A stretch of DNA of 52,408 nucleotides from Mycobacterium pinniadriaticum (GCF_026242045.1 NZ_JAPJDO010000038.1:1-52408), one strand, 5' to 3'; shown: positions 7,257 through 16,340, numbered from the stretch's first letter. Numbers and translations: made by a program. Notes: a model not told the origin generated them from the letters alone.

Positions 7257-8655
7257 GCCGACCCGGAGCGGTGGTTCGAATGCGAATTGCAGGCGTCGAC
7301 CGGGTGGACGGGTGAAGTTCCGGACTGCGGTGCTCGGCCTCGGGTTCGCGTTCACGGTGATGGCTGATCCGGTGTCCTCGGTGGCCTACGCGATCGAGGC
7401 CGCGCTGCGTGGCTTGGAAGGTGACCTCAGCGCCCTGATCCCGACCATGGGGGCCGTGGTCGCGATCATTGCCGTGATCTCGGCGACCTATCACGAGCTG
7501 ATCGGGCGTTTTCCGGGCGGAGGCGGAGGACCCGAGGCGATCGCGCGCGCTTTCGGCGAAGGGTGGGCCTTCATTCCACTGGGCGCGCTCCTGGTCGATT
7601 TCACCCTGACGGTTGCGGTCAGTTGCGCAGCGGGGGCTTCAGCGCTGATCGCGTATCTGCCCCAGCTGGAGTCGTATCGGACCCCGATCGGGCTGGGGCT
7701 CGTGGCCTTGGTCGCCGGGGTGGTCTTGCTCGGCCAGGGTGGCCGGGTGGTCTTCGCCGTGGCGACCATGGCCTTCATCGTCTTGTCGACGTGCGTCATC
7801 GTGGCGGGCATCTCCGCTTCGCCCGCCGTGGACAGCACCGCGAATCACCCCTCAGGCGGCAATCTGCTGGTGGCAGGCGCCGGACTGGCTTCGGTGCTGC
7901 TCGCGATCCCGCTCGGGATGGCGCTGGCCACGGGAGTCGAATCCCCGTCGAATGCGATCGCCCAGTTGCCCCAACTCGGTGATCACGCCAGACGGCGGCT
8001 CGGACGCCAGACTCTGTGGTTGATGGTCGCCATCGTCGGGACGCTGACAATCTGCTTCACCGCGCTGGCGGTCAAGCTGCGGTTGGGTATCCCGGCAGAA
8101 GATTCCACACTGATCGCCGACATGGCGCGGCGTGCCACGGGGAGTGGTGTTCTGTTCACCACCTTCCAGGCCAGCAGTGCGCTGCTCCTGCTGGCTGCCG
8201 CGGCGTCGTCCTATCTGGCCGGCTCGGGAGTTCTCAAGGCGCTGGCCACTATCGGCGCGGACGGCGCCGGCTTGGTCCCTAGCCGGTTTGGGCGCTTGAA
8301 CAAATTCCTGATACCGGAGTGGGGAGTCGGCCTGGTGCTCGCGGCGGCAGCGATGCTGATCGGGGCCAGCGGTCGGGAGCAACGCCTGGTCGGCTTCTAC
8401 GCCGTGGCAGTCTTCGCCAGCTTCCTGGCCGCGACGATCGCCTGTGCGCGGTTGTCCTACCGCGACGGTCGATGGGCGGCTCTGGTGCTCAACATCGTCG
8501 GAGCGGTGTTGGTGGCAACGGTGTTGGTCATCAACGCCCGTCGGGTTGAGGGACTAGTAGCGTTGCTAGCGTCTGCCGCAGTAGCGGTCTACCTGTGGCG
8601 GGTGTGGGTGGCGCGGGGACGGCCCCGGGGGGTGGCGGGCGCTGGCGCCCAATGA
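7240..8655 (+). CDS. APC-superfamily transporter, KimA/amino-acid permease-like
   Basis: This integral membrane protein (471 residues from ATG 7240, or 447 from GTG 7312) has about 12 hydrophobic segments. The first carries VMADPVSSVAYAIEAAL, close to the DxxSSxAYA motif of KimA-type potassium importers and related APC permeases, followed by an early glycine-rich stretch RFPGGGGGPEAIARAF. It likely transports potassium or an amino acid; neither can be decided by eye. ATG 7240 overlaps the hydrolase gene by 17 nt, but the N-terminal 24 residues are polar and not membrane-like, so GTG 7312 is a real alternative. No large cytoplasmic C-terminal domain is present, unlike full-length KimA. Co-transcription with the hydrolase is likely. 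Confidence 0.7.
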   Translation: MSTTGEPTRSGGSNANCRRRPGGRVKFRTAVLGLGFAFTVMADPVSSVAYAIEAALRGLEGDLSALIPTMGAVVAIIAVISATYHELIGRFPGGGGGPEAIARAFGEGWAFIPLGALLVDFTLTVAVSCAAGASALIAYLPQLESYRTPIGLGLVALVAGVVLLGQGGRVVFAVATMAFIVLSTCVIVAGISASPAVDSTANHPSGGNLLVAGAGLASVLLAIPLGMALATGVESPSNAIAQLPQLGDHARRRLGRQTLWLMVAIVGTLTICFTALAVKLRLGIPAEDSTLIADMARRATGSGVLFTTFQASSALLLLAAAASSYLAGSGVLKALATIGADGAGLVPSRFGRLNKFLIPEWGVGLVLAAAAMLIGASGREQRLVGFYAVAVFASFLAATIACARLSYRDGRWAALVLNIVGAVLVATVLVINARRVEGLVALLASAAVAVYLWRVWVARGRPRGVAGAGAQ

Positions 8656-8771
8656 TGCCCGACGACCGGGTGGTCTGGCCGGTGCGCACCGCGGTGAACG
8701 AGGTGTGAACCGGGGGCGAACTGTCCTACCAGTGCTGGCGCCTCCCGCTGCTGACCACGACACTGTTCTGC

Positions 8772-9104
8772 GTGACTGCGGATTCGCTCTTCCACAAGGT
8801 CCTCGACTGGCTGCGCGGCGGCTACCCCAATGGGGTCCCGGGACCCGATCGTGTTCCTCTGCTGGCTCTGCTGCGCAATACGCCGCTCAGTGAGGACGAC
8901 ATCAAGGGCATCGTCCGCGAGATCTCGGTGCACGAGGCGGAAGAGCCCGCCGGCCATCAGATCGATCGCGACGAGATCGAGCACTTCATCGCCGATCACG
9001 TCCACCACGACGCCGGTCCGGAGAACGTCCAGCGGGTGGCGGCGACGCTGGCCGCGGCGGGTTGGCCGCTGGCCGGCGTGGCCGAGGACACGGTCAAGGA
9101 CTGA
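8772..9104 (+). CDS. DUF3349 family small protein
   Basis: This 110-residue protein matches the mycobacterial DUF3349 family (Rv3046c-like), small acidic helical proteins of unknown function. Recognisable pieces are LDWLRGGYPNGVPGPDRVPLLALLR, LSEDDIKGIV and the C-terminal AATLAAAGWPLAG. The start is GTG 8772. It sits between the transporter and the convergent alcohol dehydrogenase, as in M. tuberculosis where the homologue neighbours adhC. The two genes' stop codons are only 3 nt apart. The 116 nt upstream hold no recognised gene and should contain its promoter. Confidence 0.8.
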   Translation: MTADSLFHKVLDWLRGGYPNGVPGPDRVPLLALLRNTPLSEDDIKGIVREISVHEAEEPAGHQIDRDEIEHFIADHVHHDAGPENVQRVAATLAAAGWPLAGVAEDTVKD

Positions 9105-9107
9105 CCA

Positions 9108-10160
9108 TTACCCGGCGCGCAGCGACTCGGTGTCGATCACGAATCGGTACCGGACGTCGCTGGCCAGCACCCGCTCGTAGGCCTCGTTGATGTAGTCGGG
9201 CGCGATGACCTCGATCTCGGGCGTCACACCGTGCTCGGCGCAGAAATCGAGCATCTCCTGCGTCTCGGCGATTCCGCCGATCAGCGAACCCGACAGGCTG
9301 CGCCGACCGAAGATCAGGGCCGATGCGGGAACGCTCATCGGATGTTCGGGCATGCCGAGCTCGACCAGCGTGCCGTCCAGAGCGAGCAGGCCAAGGTAGG
9401 CGTCGAGATCCAGGTTGGCCGACACGGTGTTCAGGATCAGGTCGAACGTGCCTGCCAGCTGCTTGAAGGTCGCCCGGTCGCTGGTGGCGTAATACTCGTC
9501 GGCGCCCAGCCGCAGGCCGTCCTCCATCTTCTTCAGCGATTGGCTCAGCACGGTCACATGGGCGCCCATCGCCTTGGCCAGTTTCACCCCGACGTGGCCG
9601 AGGCCACCGAGACCGATGACGGCAACCTTCTTGTCCGGTCCGGCATTCCAGTGCCGCAGCGGCGAATACAGCGTGATCCCCGCGCACAGCAGGGGTGCCG
9701 CGGCGTCCAGCGAGATGCTGTCGGGGATCCGCAGCACATAGTTCTCGTCGACGACGATCGCGCCGCTGTATCCGCCCTGCGTGGGCTGACCATCGCTACC
9801 GACACCGTTGTAGGTGCCCACCATGCCCGGGTTGGTGCAGTACTGCTCGACGCCGGCCAGGCAGTTGGCGCACTCGCGGCAGGAGTCGACAAAACAGCCC
9901 ACACCGACCCGGTCGCCGACCTGGTATTTGGTCACCTCGGGTCCGACTTCGGTGACCACACCGGCGATTTCGTGTCCGGGCACCATCGGATACTCGACCT
10001 GGCCCCATTCGCCGCGCACGGTGTGGATGTCGGAGTGGCAGATGCCCGCGAAATGGATGTCGAGCTTGACGTCATGGGGGCCGACGTCGCGGCGGGTGAT
10101 GGTGGTCTTGGCCAGTGGATCCGTAGCGGATGTGGCGGCGTATGCGGAGACTGTGCTCAT
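9108..10160 (-). CDS. adhC: NAD(P)-dependent zinc alcohol dehydrogenase
   Basis: This cytosolic medium-chain dehydrogenase interconverts alcohols and aldehydes using NAD(P)(H). The catalytic zinc site is visible as GICHSD and VPGHE; the structural zinc site is CRECANCLAGVEQYC (four Cys); the Rossmann motif is GLGGLGHVGVK. The ending RYRFVID is typical of the cinnamyl-alcohol-dehydrogenase/YahK-like subgroup. I chose ATG 10160 (MSTVSAYAAT) because M. tuberculosis AdhC starts the same way; an upstream ATG at 10178 adds six residues. It encodes 350 residues and is last in a minus-strand group with fecB and a YciI-like gene, though 122 nt separate it from the latter and may hold its own promoter. 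Confidence 0.92.
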   Translation of the reverse strand: MSTVSAYAATSATDPLAKTTITRRDVGPHDVKLDIHFAGICHSDIHTVRGEWGQVEYPMVPGHEIAGVVTEVGPEVTKYQVGDRVGVGCFVDSCRECANCLAGVEQYCTNPGMVGTYNGVGSDGQPTQGGYSGAIVVDENYVLRIPDSISLDAAAPLLCAGITLYSPLRHWNAGPDKKVAVIGLGGLGHVGVKLAKAMGAHVTVLSQSLKKMEDGLRLGADEYYATSDRATFKQLAGTFDLILNTVSANLDLDAYLGLLALDGTLVELGMPEHPMSVPASALIFGRRSLSGSLIGGIAETQEMLDFCAEHGVTPEIEVIAPDYINEAYERVLASDVRYRFVIDTESLRAG

Positions 10161-10282
10161 CGGTGTCCTCGTGTTCACGTTTCAGGCAGCACTGATCGGG
10201 TCAGCGATAAAGGGAAATGTCGCGACGCTGCGACCAAGGGGAATAACCCGGGCCGGCGGGTGCCTAATCCCGCTTGAGAGAT

Positions 10283-10558
10283 TTATAACCCGGCTGCGCG
10301 AATTCCGCCGTTGAAGGACACCCGCTGATAGGTGGCGACGCCGGCCAGCGTGTAGGGATCCCGGTCGATGATGTCCTGAACGGCTTCGGTGCTGATGTCC
10401 GCGGTGATCAGGAGGCCGCCGACACCCGACTCCTGGCGGCCGGCGAGCAGGAGACGTCCGGCGGCGACCTCGTCGTTCAACCAGGCCAGGTGAGCGGGCC
10501 GGGTCTGCTCGACGACATCGAGCGGCTTCTCGTAGGTGCCGATCAACACGTGGAACAC
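10283..10558 (-). CDS. YciI-like (YCII-related) protein
   Basis: This 91-residue protein belongs to the YciI family, small alpha-beta proteins of the dimeric barrel type. MFHVLIGTYEKPLDVVEQTRPAHL starts it, followed by HLAWLNDEVAAGRLLLAGRQE with the conserved His and the GG(L/I)L and DPY elements seen in YciI proteins. The biochemical role is unknown. It begins 21 nt after the fecB stop on the same strand, so the two are probably cotranscribed. Confidence 0.8.
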   Translation of the reverse strand: MFHVLIGTYEKPLDVVEQTRPAHLAWLNDEVAAGRLLLAGRQESGVGGLLITADISTEAVQDIIDRDPYTLAGVATYQRVSFNGGIRAAGL

Positions 10559-10579
10559 AGGGCGGACGTTACACGTGGG

Positions 10580-11677
10580 CTAGTTGATCGGAGCATTGAG
10601 CCAGCGCAGGTCGTCGAGAATTCCACGCGCGGCGACGATGCCCTGGCCGGTCTGCCACACCTCGTTGTTGACGATGAAGACCCGGTTGTCGCGGTTGGCG
10701 GACAGCTTGCGCCACGGTGCGCTGTCGAGGATCGCCGGTGCCCGGTCCTTGGCCGCCTGGGACGCGAAGGACAGGTACACGATGTCGCCGTCGGCGGGGG
10801 ACAAGTCGGGCGAGTGTTCCAAATCGGCGTCGGAGATTCCGATCTCGATGTAGGGCTTGTCGGTAAACCTTTGGGCCGCAGGACGATCCACGCCGACATC
10901 GGCCAACACCGAGGCTGGGAAATTCTGCGCGCCGTACACCCGCATCGTGGTGTCGGTGAACTGAACGATGGACGCCTGGAAGTGGGCGGCGTCGACGGCA
11001 ACGCCTTTCTGCCGGGCTTTTTCGGTGAACTCGCCGATCAGATCGCCGGCGGCTTCGGCGCGCCCGGTCGCCGCGCCCGTGGTGCGCAGGTTGTCCTGCC
11101 ACTGGGCGCCGGGGGCATCGGTGAACACCGTCGGGGCGATGGCCGACAACGCTTGATACGACTGCGGGGTCAGCGCCTGCGAGCCGAGGATGAGATCCGG
11201 ATTGGCGGCCGCGATCGCGGCGAGGTCGGGGGAGCTGCGGGTACCGACGCCGGGCAGATCGTGGATCACGGTGCCCAGATACGACGGCTGGCCGGTGGCT
11301 CCGTCGGGCAGGGCGGCGGCCACGATCCGCGACTGCAGGCCCAGCGCGCACAGGGCGTCGAGCTCGTCACCGGCCAGCACCACGATGCGCTGCGGGTCGG
11401 CGACCACGGTGGTTTCCCCGGTGGCGTGCCGAATCGGACCGGGCGGCACCGGATCGAGCCGGGCCGGGTCGGGCGCGCACGATTCGTCGGGGCGGCGCTG
11501 ATTGCCCAGGACGCCGGCACCGGCGATCTTGGTGGTACTCGTGATGAGGTCGGGCGAGGCCGCCGGCGCCGGACTCTTCGACGAACCGGAGCATCCGCTG
11601 GCGACCGTCATGGCGACCGCCGCGAGCACCGCGCCGGCAGCCATCACGACACCCGAACGCTTACCGCCGATCAGCAC
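10580..11677 (-). CDS. fecB: FecB-type periplasmic iron-siderophore-binding lipoprotein
   Basis: This 365-residue substrate-binding protein of the BtuF/FecB fold is anchored outside the membrane by a lipid on the Cys of the lipobox (VASGC, about residue 28). It closely resembles, from memory, M. tuberculosis FecB (Rv3044): IAGAGVLGNQRRPDESCA, LDALCALGLQSRIVAAALP, HDLPGVGTRS, NPDLILGSQALTPQ, and the ending ARGILDDLRWLNAPIN. FecB-like proteins bind ferric siderophores; the mycobacterial one is also linked to cell-envelope integrity. GTG 11677 gives a compact signal sequence (VLIGGKRSGVV then a hydrophobic stretch); the longer frame to 11800 adds non-signal-like residues. No permease or ATPase gene is adjacent. 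It is divergent from ctaD. Confidence 0.9.
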   Translation of the reverse strand: MLIGGKRSGVVMAAGAVLAAVAMTVASGCSGSSKSPAPAASPDLITSTTKIAGAGVLGNQRRPDESCAPDPARLDPVPPGPIRHATGETTVVADPQRIVVLAGDELDALCALGLQSRIVAAALPDGATGQPSYLGTVIHDLPGVGTRSSPDLAAIAAANPDLILGSQALTPQSYQALSAIAPTVFTDAPGAQWQDNLRTTGAATGRAEAAGDLIGEFTEKARQKGVAVDAAHFQASIVQFTDTTMRVYGAQNFPASVLADVGVDRPAAQRFTDKPYIEIGISDADLEHSPDLSPADGDIVYLSFASQAAKDRAPAILDSAPWRKLSANRDNRVFIVNNEVWQTGQGIVAARGILDDLRWLNAPIN

Positions 11678-11791
11678 GACGCCGACGGTAACACCCGACC
11701 GCGACAGTGCCGCTGAGCTGCGGCCGAGGCGGTCTCGGTGACGAATACGACAGAATGTAGGACCCACACCCCATCCGCGGCGGCGGGCGGT

Positions 11792-11797
11792 TAGGAT
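11792..11797 (+). promoter_or_regulatory. Possible -10 element for ctaD
   Basis: TAGGAT fits the mycobacterial TANNNT -10 consensus and lies 43 nt before the TTG start, leaving a short leader with a strong ribosome site. No clear -35 was seen. Confidence 0.35.
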
Positions 11798-11831
11798 CAA
11801 CTACACGTTCTCGGGTGTGCTAACTGATTTT

Positions 11832-11837
11832 GGAGGA
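11832..11837 (+). promoter_or_regulatory. Ribosome-binding site deciding the ctaD TTG start
   Basis: GGAGGA lies a few bases before TTG 11841. It supports TTG as the true start over the upstream codon at 11817, which would place the ribosome site inside the gene. Confidence 0.7.
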
Positions 11838-11840
11838 CTG

Positions 11841-13586
11841 TTGACTGCCGTTGTGCCTTCGCGGGGAGAACTCGAGGCCACTCGGCCCATGCCTGCACGG
11901 ATGGGCCCGAAGGGCAACCTGATCTACAAGCTGGTGACCACCACCGATCACAAGCTGATCGGGATCATGTACTGCGTCGCCTGCTTCATCTTCTTCTTCC
12001 TCGGCGGCCTGATGGCCCTGTTCATCCGCGCCGAGTTGGCGGTGCCGGGTCTGCAGTTCCTGTCCAACGAGCAGTACAACCAGCTGTTCACCATGCACGG
12101 CACGGCGATGCTGCTGTTCTACGCGACGCCCATCGTGTTCGGGTTCGCCAACCTGGTGCTGCCGCTGCAGATCGGCGCCCCCGACGTCGCCTTCCCCCGG
12201 CTGAACGCGCTGTCGTTCTGGCTGTTCGTCTTCGGCGCGATGATCGCGCTGGCCGGTTTCATCACCCCCGGTGGCGCCGCCGACTTCGGCTGGACGGCCT
12301 ACACCCCGCTCTCGGATGCCATGCACAGCCCTGGTGCCGGCGGCGACCTGTGGATCCTCGGTCTGGCCGTCGGTGGCCTGGGCACCATCCTGGGCGCGGT
12401 GAACATGATCACCACCGTGGTCTGCATGCGATGCCCGGGCATGACCATGTTCCGGATGCCGATCTTCACCTGGAACATCTTCGTCACGTCGATCCTGGTG
12501 CTGGTGGCGTTCCCGCTGCTCACCGCCGCCCTGTTCGGCCTGGCCGCCGACCGCCACCTCGGCGCGCATATCTACGACCCTGCCAACGGCGGCACCCTGC
12601 TGTTCCAGCACCTGTTCTGGTTCTTCGGCCACCCCGAGGTGTACATCATCGCGCTGCCGTTCTTCGGCATCGTCACCGAGATCTTCCCGGTATTCGCCCG
12701 CAAGCCCGTCTTCGGCTACACCACGCTGATCTACGCCACGATCAGCATCGCGGCGCTGTCGGTGGCGGTGTGGGCCCACCACATGTACGTCACGGGTGCG
12801 GTGCTGCTTCCGTTCTTCAGCTTCATGACGTTCCTGATCGCGGTGCCCACCGGGATCAAGTTCTTCAACTGGATCGGGACAATGTGGAAGGGGCAGTTGA
12901 CGTTCGAGACACCGATGCTGTTCTCCGTCGGCTTCCTGGTGACGTTCCTGCTCGGCGGGCTGTCTGGTGTGATCTTGGCCAGCCCACCGCTGGACTTCCA
13001 CGTCAGCGACAGCTACTTCGTGATCGCGCACTTCCATTACGTGCTGTTCGGCACCATCGTGTTCGCGACCTACGCCGGGATCTACTTCTGGTTCCCGAAG
13101 ATGACGGGCCGCCTGCTCGACGAACGGCTGGGCAAGCTGCACTTCTGGCTGACGTTCATCGGCTTCCACACCACGTTCCTGGTGCAGCACTGGCTCGGTG
13201 ACGAGGGCATGCCGCGGCGCTACGCCGACTACCTGCCCTCCGACGGCTTCACGACGCTGAACATCATCTCCACGATCGGCGCGTTCATCCTCGGTGTCTC
13301 GGTGATCCCGTTCGTGTGGAACATTTTCAAGAGCTGGCGCTACGGCGAGGTCGTGACCGTCGACGACCCGTGGGGCTACGGTAACTCGCTGGAGTGGGCG
13401 ACCTCGTGCCCGCCGCCGCGGCACAACTTCACCGAACTGCCCCGGATCCGCTCCGAGCGGCCCGCCTTCGAGCTGCACTACCCGCACATGATCGAGCGGA
13501 TGCGCACGGAGGCGCACGTCGGGCGCGCGCACGGACCCGACGACGGCGACATCACCCGCCTTGACGACGACAGCGTCCGTACCTAG
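11841..13586 (+). CDS. ctaD: Cytochrome c oxidase subunit I (aa3 type)
   Basis: This is the catalytic heme-copper subunit of the terminal oxidase in the cytochrome bcc-aa3 supercomplex. It is a 581-residue, 12-helix membrane protein. Ligand motifs are visible: TMHGTAMLL (heme a His), WFFGHPEVYI (CuB His with the cross-linked Tyr), WAHHMYVTG (two CuB His) and VIAHFHYVLFG (heme a3 and heme a His). The C-terminal tail is typical of mycobacteria (DPWGYGNSLEWATSCPPPRHNF, then RSERPAFELHYPHM). TTG 11841 was chosen because of the GGAGGA site just upstream and because M. tuberculosis CtaD also starts close to GELEA. serB follows on the same strand after 24 nt. Confidence 0.97.
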   Translation: MTAVVPSRGELEATRPMPARMGPKGNLIYKLVTTTDHKLIGIMYCVACFIFFFLGGLMALFIRAELAVPGLQFLSNEQYNQLFTMHGTAMLLFYATPIVFGFANLVLPLQIGAPDVAFPRLNALSFWLFVFGAMIALAGFITPGGAADFGWTAYTPLSDAMHSPGAGGDLWILGLAVGGLGTILGAVNMITTVVCMRCPGMTMFRMPIFTWNIFVTSILVLVAFPLLTAALFGLAADRHLGAHIYDPANGGTLLFQHLFWFFGHPEVYIIALPFFGIVTEIFPVFARKPVFGYTTLIYATISIAALSVAVWAHHMYVTGAVLLPFFSFMTFLIAVPTGIKFFNWIGTMWKGQLTFETPMLFSVGFLVTFLLGGLSGVILASPPLDFHVSDSYFVIAHFHYVLFGTIVFATYAGIYFWFPKMTGRLLDERLGKLHFWLTFIGFHTTFLVQHWLGDEGMPRRYADYLPSDGFTTLNIISTIGAFILGVSVIPFVWNIFKSWRYGEVVTVDDPWGYGNSLEWATSCPPPRHNFTELPRIRSERPAFELHYPHMIERMRTEAHVGRAHGPDDGDITRLDDDSVRT

Positions 13587-13610
13587 CGCGGGATACGTAG
13601 CCGTCCTGGT

Positions 13611-14843
13611 ATGACCATGTCCAAGGTGTCGGTGCTGATCACCGTCACCGGCGTCGACCAGCCTGGGGTCACCTCGGCGCTCTTCGAGGTGCTCGCCCGC
13701 CACGAAGTGGAGCTGCTCAACGTCGAGCAAGTGGTGATCCGGGGCCGGCTCACCCTGGGGGTACTCGTCTCGGGCCGCGTCGAGGTGGCCGACGGCGTCC
13801 AATTGCGTGACGACGTTACCGACGCCATTCACCGCGTCGGATTGGACGTCACGATCGAACGCAGCGATGCCCTGCCGATCATCCGCGAGCCGTCCACCCA
13901 CACCATCGTGGTGCTGGGCCGGCCGATCACCGCGGCGGCGTTCGGGGTGGTGGCCCGCGGGGCCGCGGCACTGGGCGTCAACATCGATTTCATCCGCGGC
14001 GTCTCCGACTATCCGGTGACCGGCCTGGAACTGCGGGTGTCGGTGCCTGCCGGCGTCGGCGGCGAACTGCAGACGGTGCTGGCCCGGGTGGCCTCCGAAC
14101 AGGGTCTGGACATCGCCGTCGAAAACTACAGCCTGGAACGCCGGGCCAAACGGCTGATCGTGTTCGACGTCGACTCGACGCTCATCCAGGGCGAGGTCAT
14201 CGAGATGCTGGCCGCCCACGCCGGGGCCGGGGAGGCCGTCGCCGCCATCACCGAAGCCGCCATGCGCGGCGAACTGGACTTCGCCGAGTCACTGCACCGC
14301 CGGGTGGCCACCCTGGCCGGCCTGCCCGCGGAGATCCTCGACGAGGTCGCCGACCAGATCGAGCTCACTCCCGGGGCGCGTACCACGATTCGGACGCTGC
14401 GCCGCTTGGGTTTTCACTGCGGCGTGGTCTCCGGTGGCTTCCGGCAGGTGATCGACCCGCTGGCGCACGAACTGATGCTGGATTTCGTGGCGGCCAACGA
14501 GCTGGAGATCGTCGACGGCAAACTGACCGGTCGAGTCGTCGGCGAAGTGGTCGACCGCGCCGGTAAAGCCAAGGCGCTGCGCGATTTCGCCCGCCAGGCA
14601 GGGGTCCCGATGGAACAGACGGTGGCGGTCGGCGACGGTGCCAACGACATCGACATGCTGGCCGCCGCCGGCCTGGGGGTGGCCTTCAACGCCAAACCCG
14701 CGCTGCGGGAAGTCGCCGACGCCTCGCTGAGTCACCCCTACCTGGATACCGTGCTGTTCATCCTCGGCATCACCCGCGCCGAAATCGAGGCGGCCGACGC
14801 CGTCGACGGCACCCTTCGCCGAGTCGAGATCCCACCGGAGTAG
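13611..14843 (+). CDS. serB: Phosphoserine phosphatase with tandem ACT domains
   Basis: This enzyme hydrolyses O-phosphoserine to serine, the last step of serine synthesis. It is 410 residues long. Two ACT regulatory domains occupy about residues 1-180 (VSVLITVTGVDQPGVTSALF; THTIVVLGRPITAAAFGVV), and a HAD phosphatase domain follows with the catalytic motif FDVDST (Asp186 and Asp188), the motif II region CGVVSGGF, and VGDGANDIDML for Mg2+ binding. This layout matches M. tuberculosis SerB2, whose ACT domains sense serine. ATG 13611 or 13617 are both plausible; the gene begins 24 nt after ctaD, an association conserved in mycobacteria. A hairpin terminator begins at its stop codon. Confidence 0.95.
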   Translation: MTMSKVSVLITVTGVDQPGVTSALFEVLARHEVELLNVEQVVIRGRLTLGVLVSGRVEVADGVQLRDDVTDAIHRVGLDVTIERSDALPIIREPSTHTIVVLGRPITAAAFGVVARGAAALGVNIDFIRGVSDYPVTGLELRVSVPAGVGGELQTVLARVASEQGLDIAVENYSLERRAKRLIVFDVDSTLIQGEVIEMLAAHAGAGEAVAAITEAAMRGELDFAESLHRRVATLAGLPAEILDEVADQIELTPGARTTIRTLRRLGFHCGVVSGGFRQVIDPLAHELMLDFVAANELEIVDGKLTGRVVGEVVDRAGKAKALRDFARQAGVPMEQTVAVGDGANDIDMLAAAGLGVAFNAKPALREVADASLSHPYLDTVLFILGITRAEIEAADAVDGTLRRVEIPPE

Positions 14844-14895
14844 CGATTTCGGCGCGCAAACCGTCGCTGAGCGAACGTTTGCGCGCCGAAATCGC
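14843..14895. terminator. Perfect 19-bp hairpin between convergent serB and MocR genes
   Basis: The arms GCGATTTCGGCGCGCAAAC (14843-14861) and GTTTGCGCGCCGAAATCGC (14877-14895) are perfectly complementary around a 15-nt loop. It spans the whole gap between two converging genes, overlapping the last base of each, and probably terminates transcription from both sides. No U-tract follows, which is common in mycobacteria. Confidence 0.8.
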
Positions 14896-16340
14896 TAGAT
14901 CACCACGGCCGTGGTCTCGGGAGTGGCCGCCCCGGTGATGCTGCGCCACGCTCGGCCCAGCAGTTCGATGGCCTCGGTCAGCTCGTCCTCGGGCAGGGCG
15001 AAGGGAATCCGGACGAACCGCTCCAGTGTGCCGTCGACGCCGAAGCGCGGCCCGGGCGGCAGCTCCACCCCCAGGCGAGATGCCGATGCGCACATCGCGG
15101 AGCTGACCGGGGCCGGTAGCTGCACCCACATCGACATGCCGCCGTTGCCGGGCAATGGACGCCAGTCGGGCAGGTGCTCGGCGATCAGTTCGAGCAGAAG
15201 CGTCCTTCTGCCACGCAGGATTTCGCGACGCTCGGGTAGCACGTCGTCGGCCCGCTCGGTGAGAAGCCATGCTGCAGCGAGTTGTTCGATCACCGACGTG
15301 CCCAGGTCCATCGACGGGCGAAGTGCCCGGATTGTTGCCAGCACGTTCGGTTCGGCGCGGATCCAGCCGATGCGCATACCGCCCCAGTACGACTTCGACA
15401 TCGAGCCGATGGTGATCATCAAGTCGGTGCGCGACGTCATCGATGCGGCCACCGGCGGGGGCACCGGCTCGTCGAGCCAGACATCCGTCATCGTCTCGTC
15501 GATGACCGTGCGCGTTCGGGTCTCGGAGACGATGTCGGATAACCGCTTGCGATCGGCCGGCGGCATCGAGAACCCTGTCGGATTGTGGTTGTCAGGTACC
15601 AAGTAGGCCAGCGTCGGGGCGAGTTGGCGGACGGCGGCGTGCACGGCGTCGAGGTCCCAGCCCTCGCGGGTCATCGCGACGGGCACCGGTCGCGCTCCGG
15701 CGGTGGCGATCGCCGTGAGCACTCCGTGGTAGGTGGGCTGCTCGACGAGTACCCGATCGCCCGGCTGAACATAGGTCGCCAGGATCAGCGCGATCGCGTG
15801 CTGCGCGCCGCTTGTCACCATGATTTGGTCCGGGGTGGTGGGAAGCCCTCTCGCGCAATACCGTTCGGCGATCGCAGTGCGGAATGCCAGTACCCCTCGC
15901 ATGTCGTGACCGGTCTGCTGCAGATAGGCAGGGGACTGGCGAGCCGCCTCGGTGAACGCCTCCTGCACCGCGCTGGCCGGGGCGGCCAACGCCGCTTCGG
16001 CCAGATTGATCCTCGTCGGCGCATCGCTGGGGACGGGTGCGGCTGTGCGGGGGAGCGCAACCGTGCTGCGTGCGCCGCGGCGGGCATGCAGATAGCCACT
16101 CTCACCCAGCTCGGCATAGGCCGCGGTGATCGTGGTGCGGGAGACGCGGAGCGTGTCGGCCAGCGCGCGCTCACTGGGCAGCCGCGAACCGACCGGCAGA
16201 CGGCCGTCGACGATCAGCATTCGCAGCCCATCGGCGAGCCCTTGATAGGTCGGGCCGCTGCGGCTGGAGGTGCGCCAGTTGCCCAATTCTCGAGCCAGAA
16301 GATCCGGATCGAGAGCCCTGGTAGTCACAGAAGTCACCAT
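14895..16340 (-). CDS. MocR-type regulator (GntR HTH fused to aminotransferase-like domain), YczR-like
   Basis: This 481-residue transcription factor has a GntR winged helix-turn-helix at about residues 25-95 (YQGLADGLRMLIVDGRLPVG, LPSERALADTLRVSRTTI) and a fold-type I PLP-binding domain after it. The PLP Lys is in SMSKSYWGGMRIGW (Lys316). It lies back-to-back with a YczE-family membrane protein gene; that pairing is known for YczR-type MocR proteins, so it likely controls that operon and itself. A perfect inverted repeat lies in the shared promoter region (16359-16387). ATG 16340 and ATG 16346 are both possible starts. The effector (PLP or an amino compound) is not known. Confidence 0.88.
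   Translation of the reverse strand: MVTSVTTRALDPDLLARELGNWRTSSRSGPTYQGLADGLRMLIVDGRLPVGSRLPSERALADTLRVSRTTITAAYAELGESGYLHARRGARSTVALPRTAAPVPSDAPTRINLAEAALAAPASAVQEAFTEAARQSPAYLQQTGHDMRGVLAFRTAIAERYCARGLPTTPDQIMVTSGAQHAIALILATYVQPGDRVLVEQPTYHGVLTAIATAGARPVPVAMTREGWDLDAVHAAVRQLAPTLAYLVPDNHNPTGFSMPPADRKRLSDIVSETRTRTVIDETMTDVWLDEPVPPPVAASMTSRTDLMITIGSMSKSYWGGMRIGWIRAEPNVLATIRALRPSMDLGTSVIEQLAAAWLLTERADDVLPERREILRGRRTLLLELIAEHLPDWRPLPGNGGMSMWVQLPAPVSSAMCASASRLGVELPPGPRFGVDGTLERFVRIPFALPEDELTEAIELLGRAWRSITGAATPETTAVVI

Noticed and set aside
8656..8771. A gene in the gap before DUF3349
   Set aside because: No frame with recognisable protein features; likely promoter sequence.
11820..14219. 799-codon minus-strand open frame opposite ctaD and serB
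   Set aside because: Low-complexity His/Arg/Asp-rich translation typical of the antisense of GC-rich genes; two certain genes occupy the plus strand.
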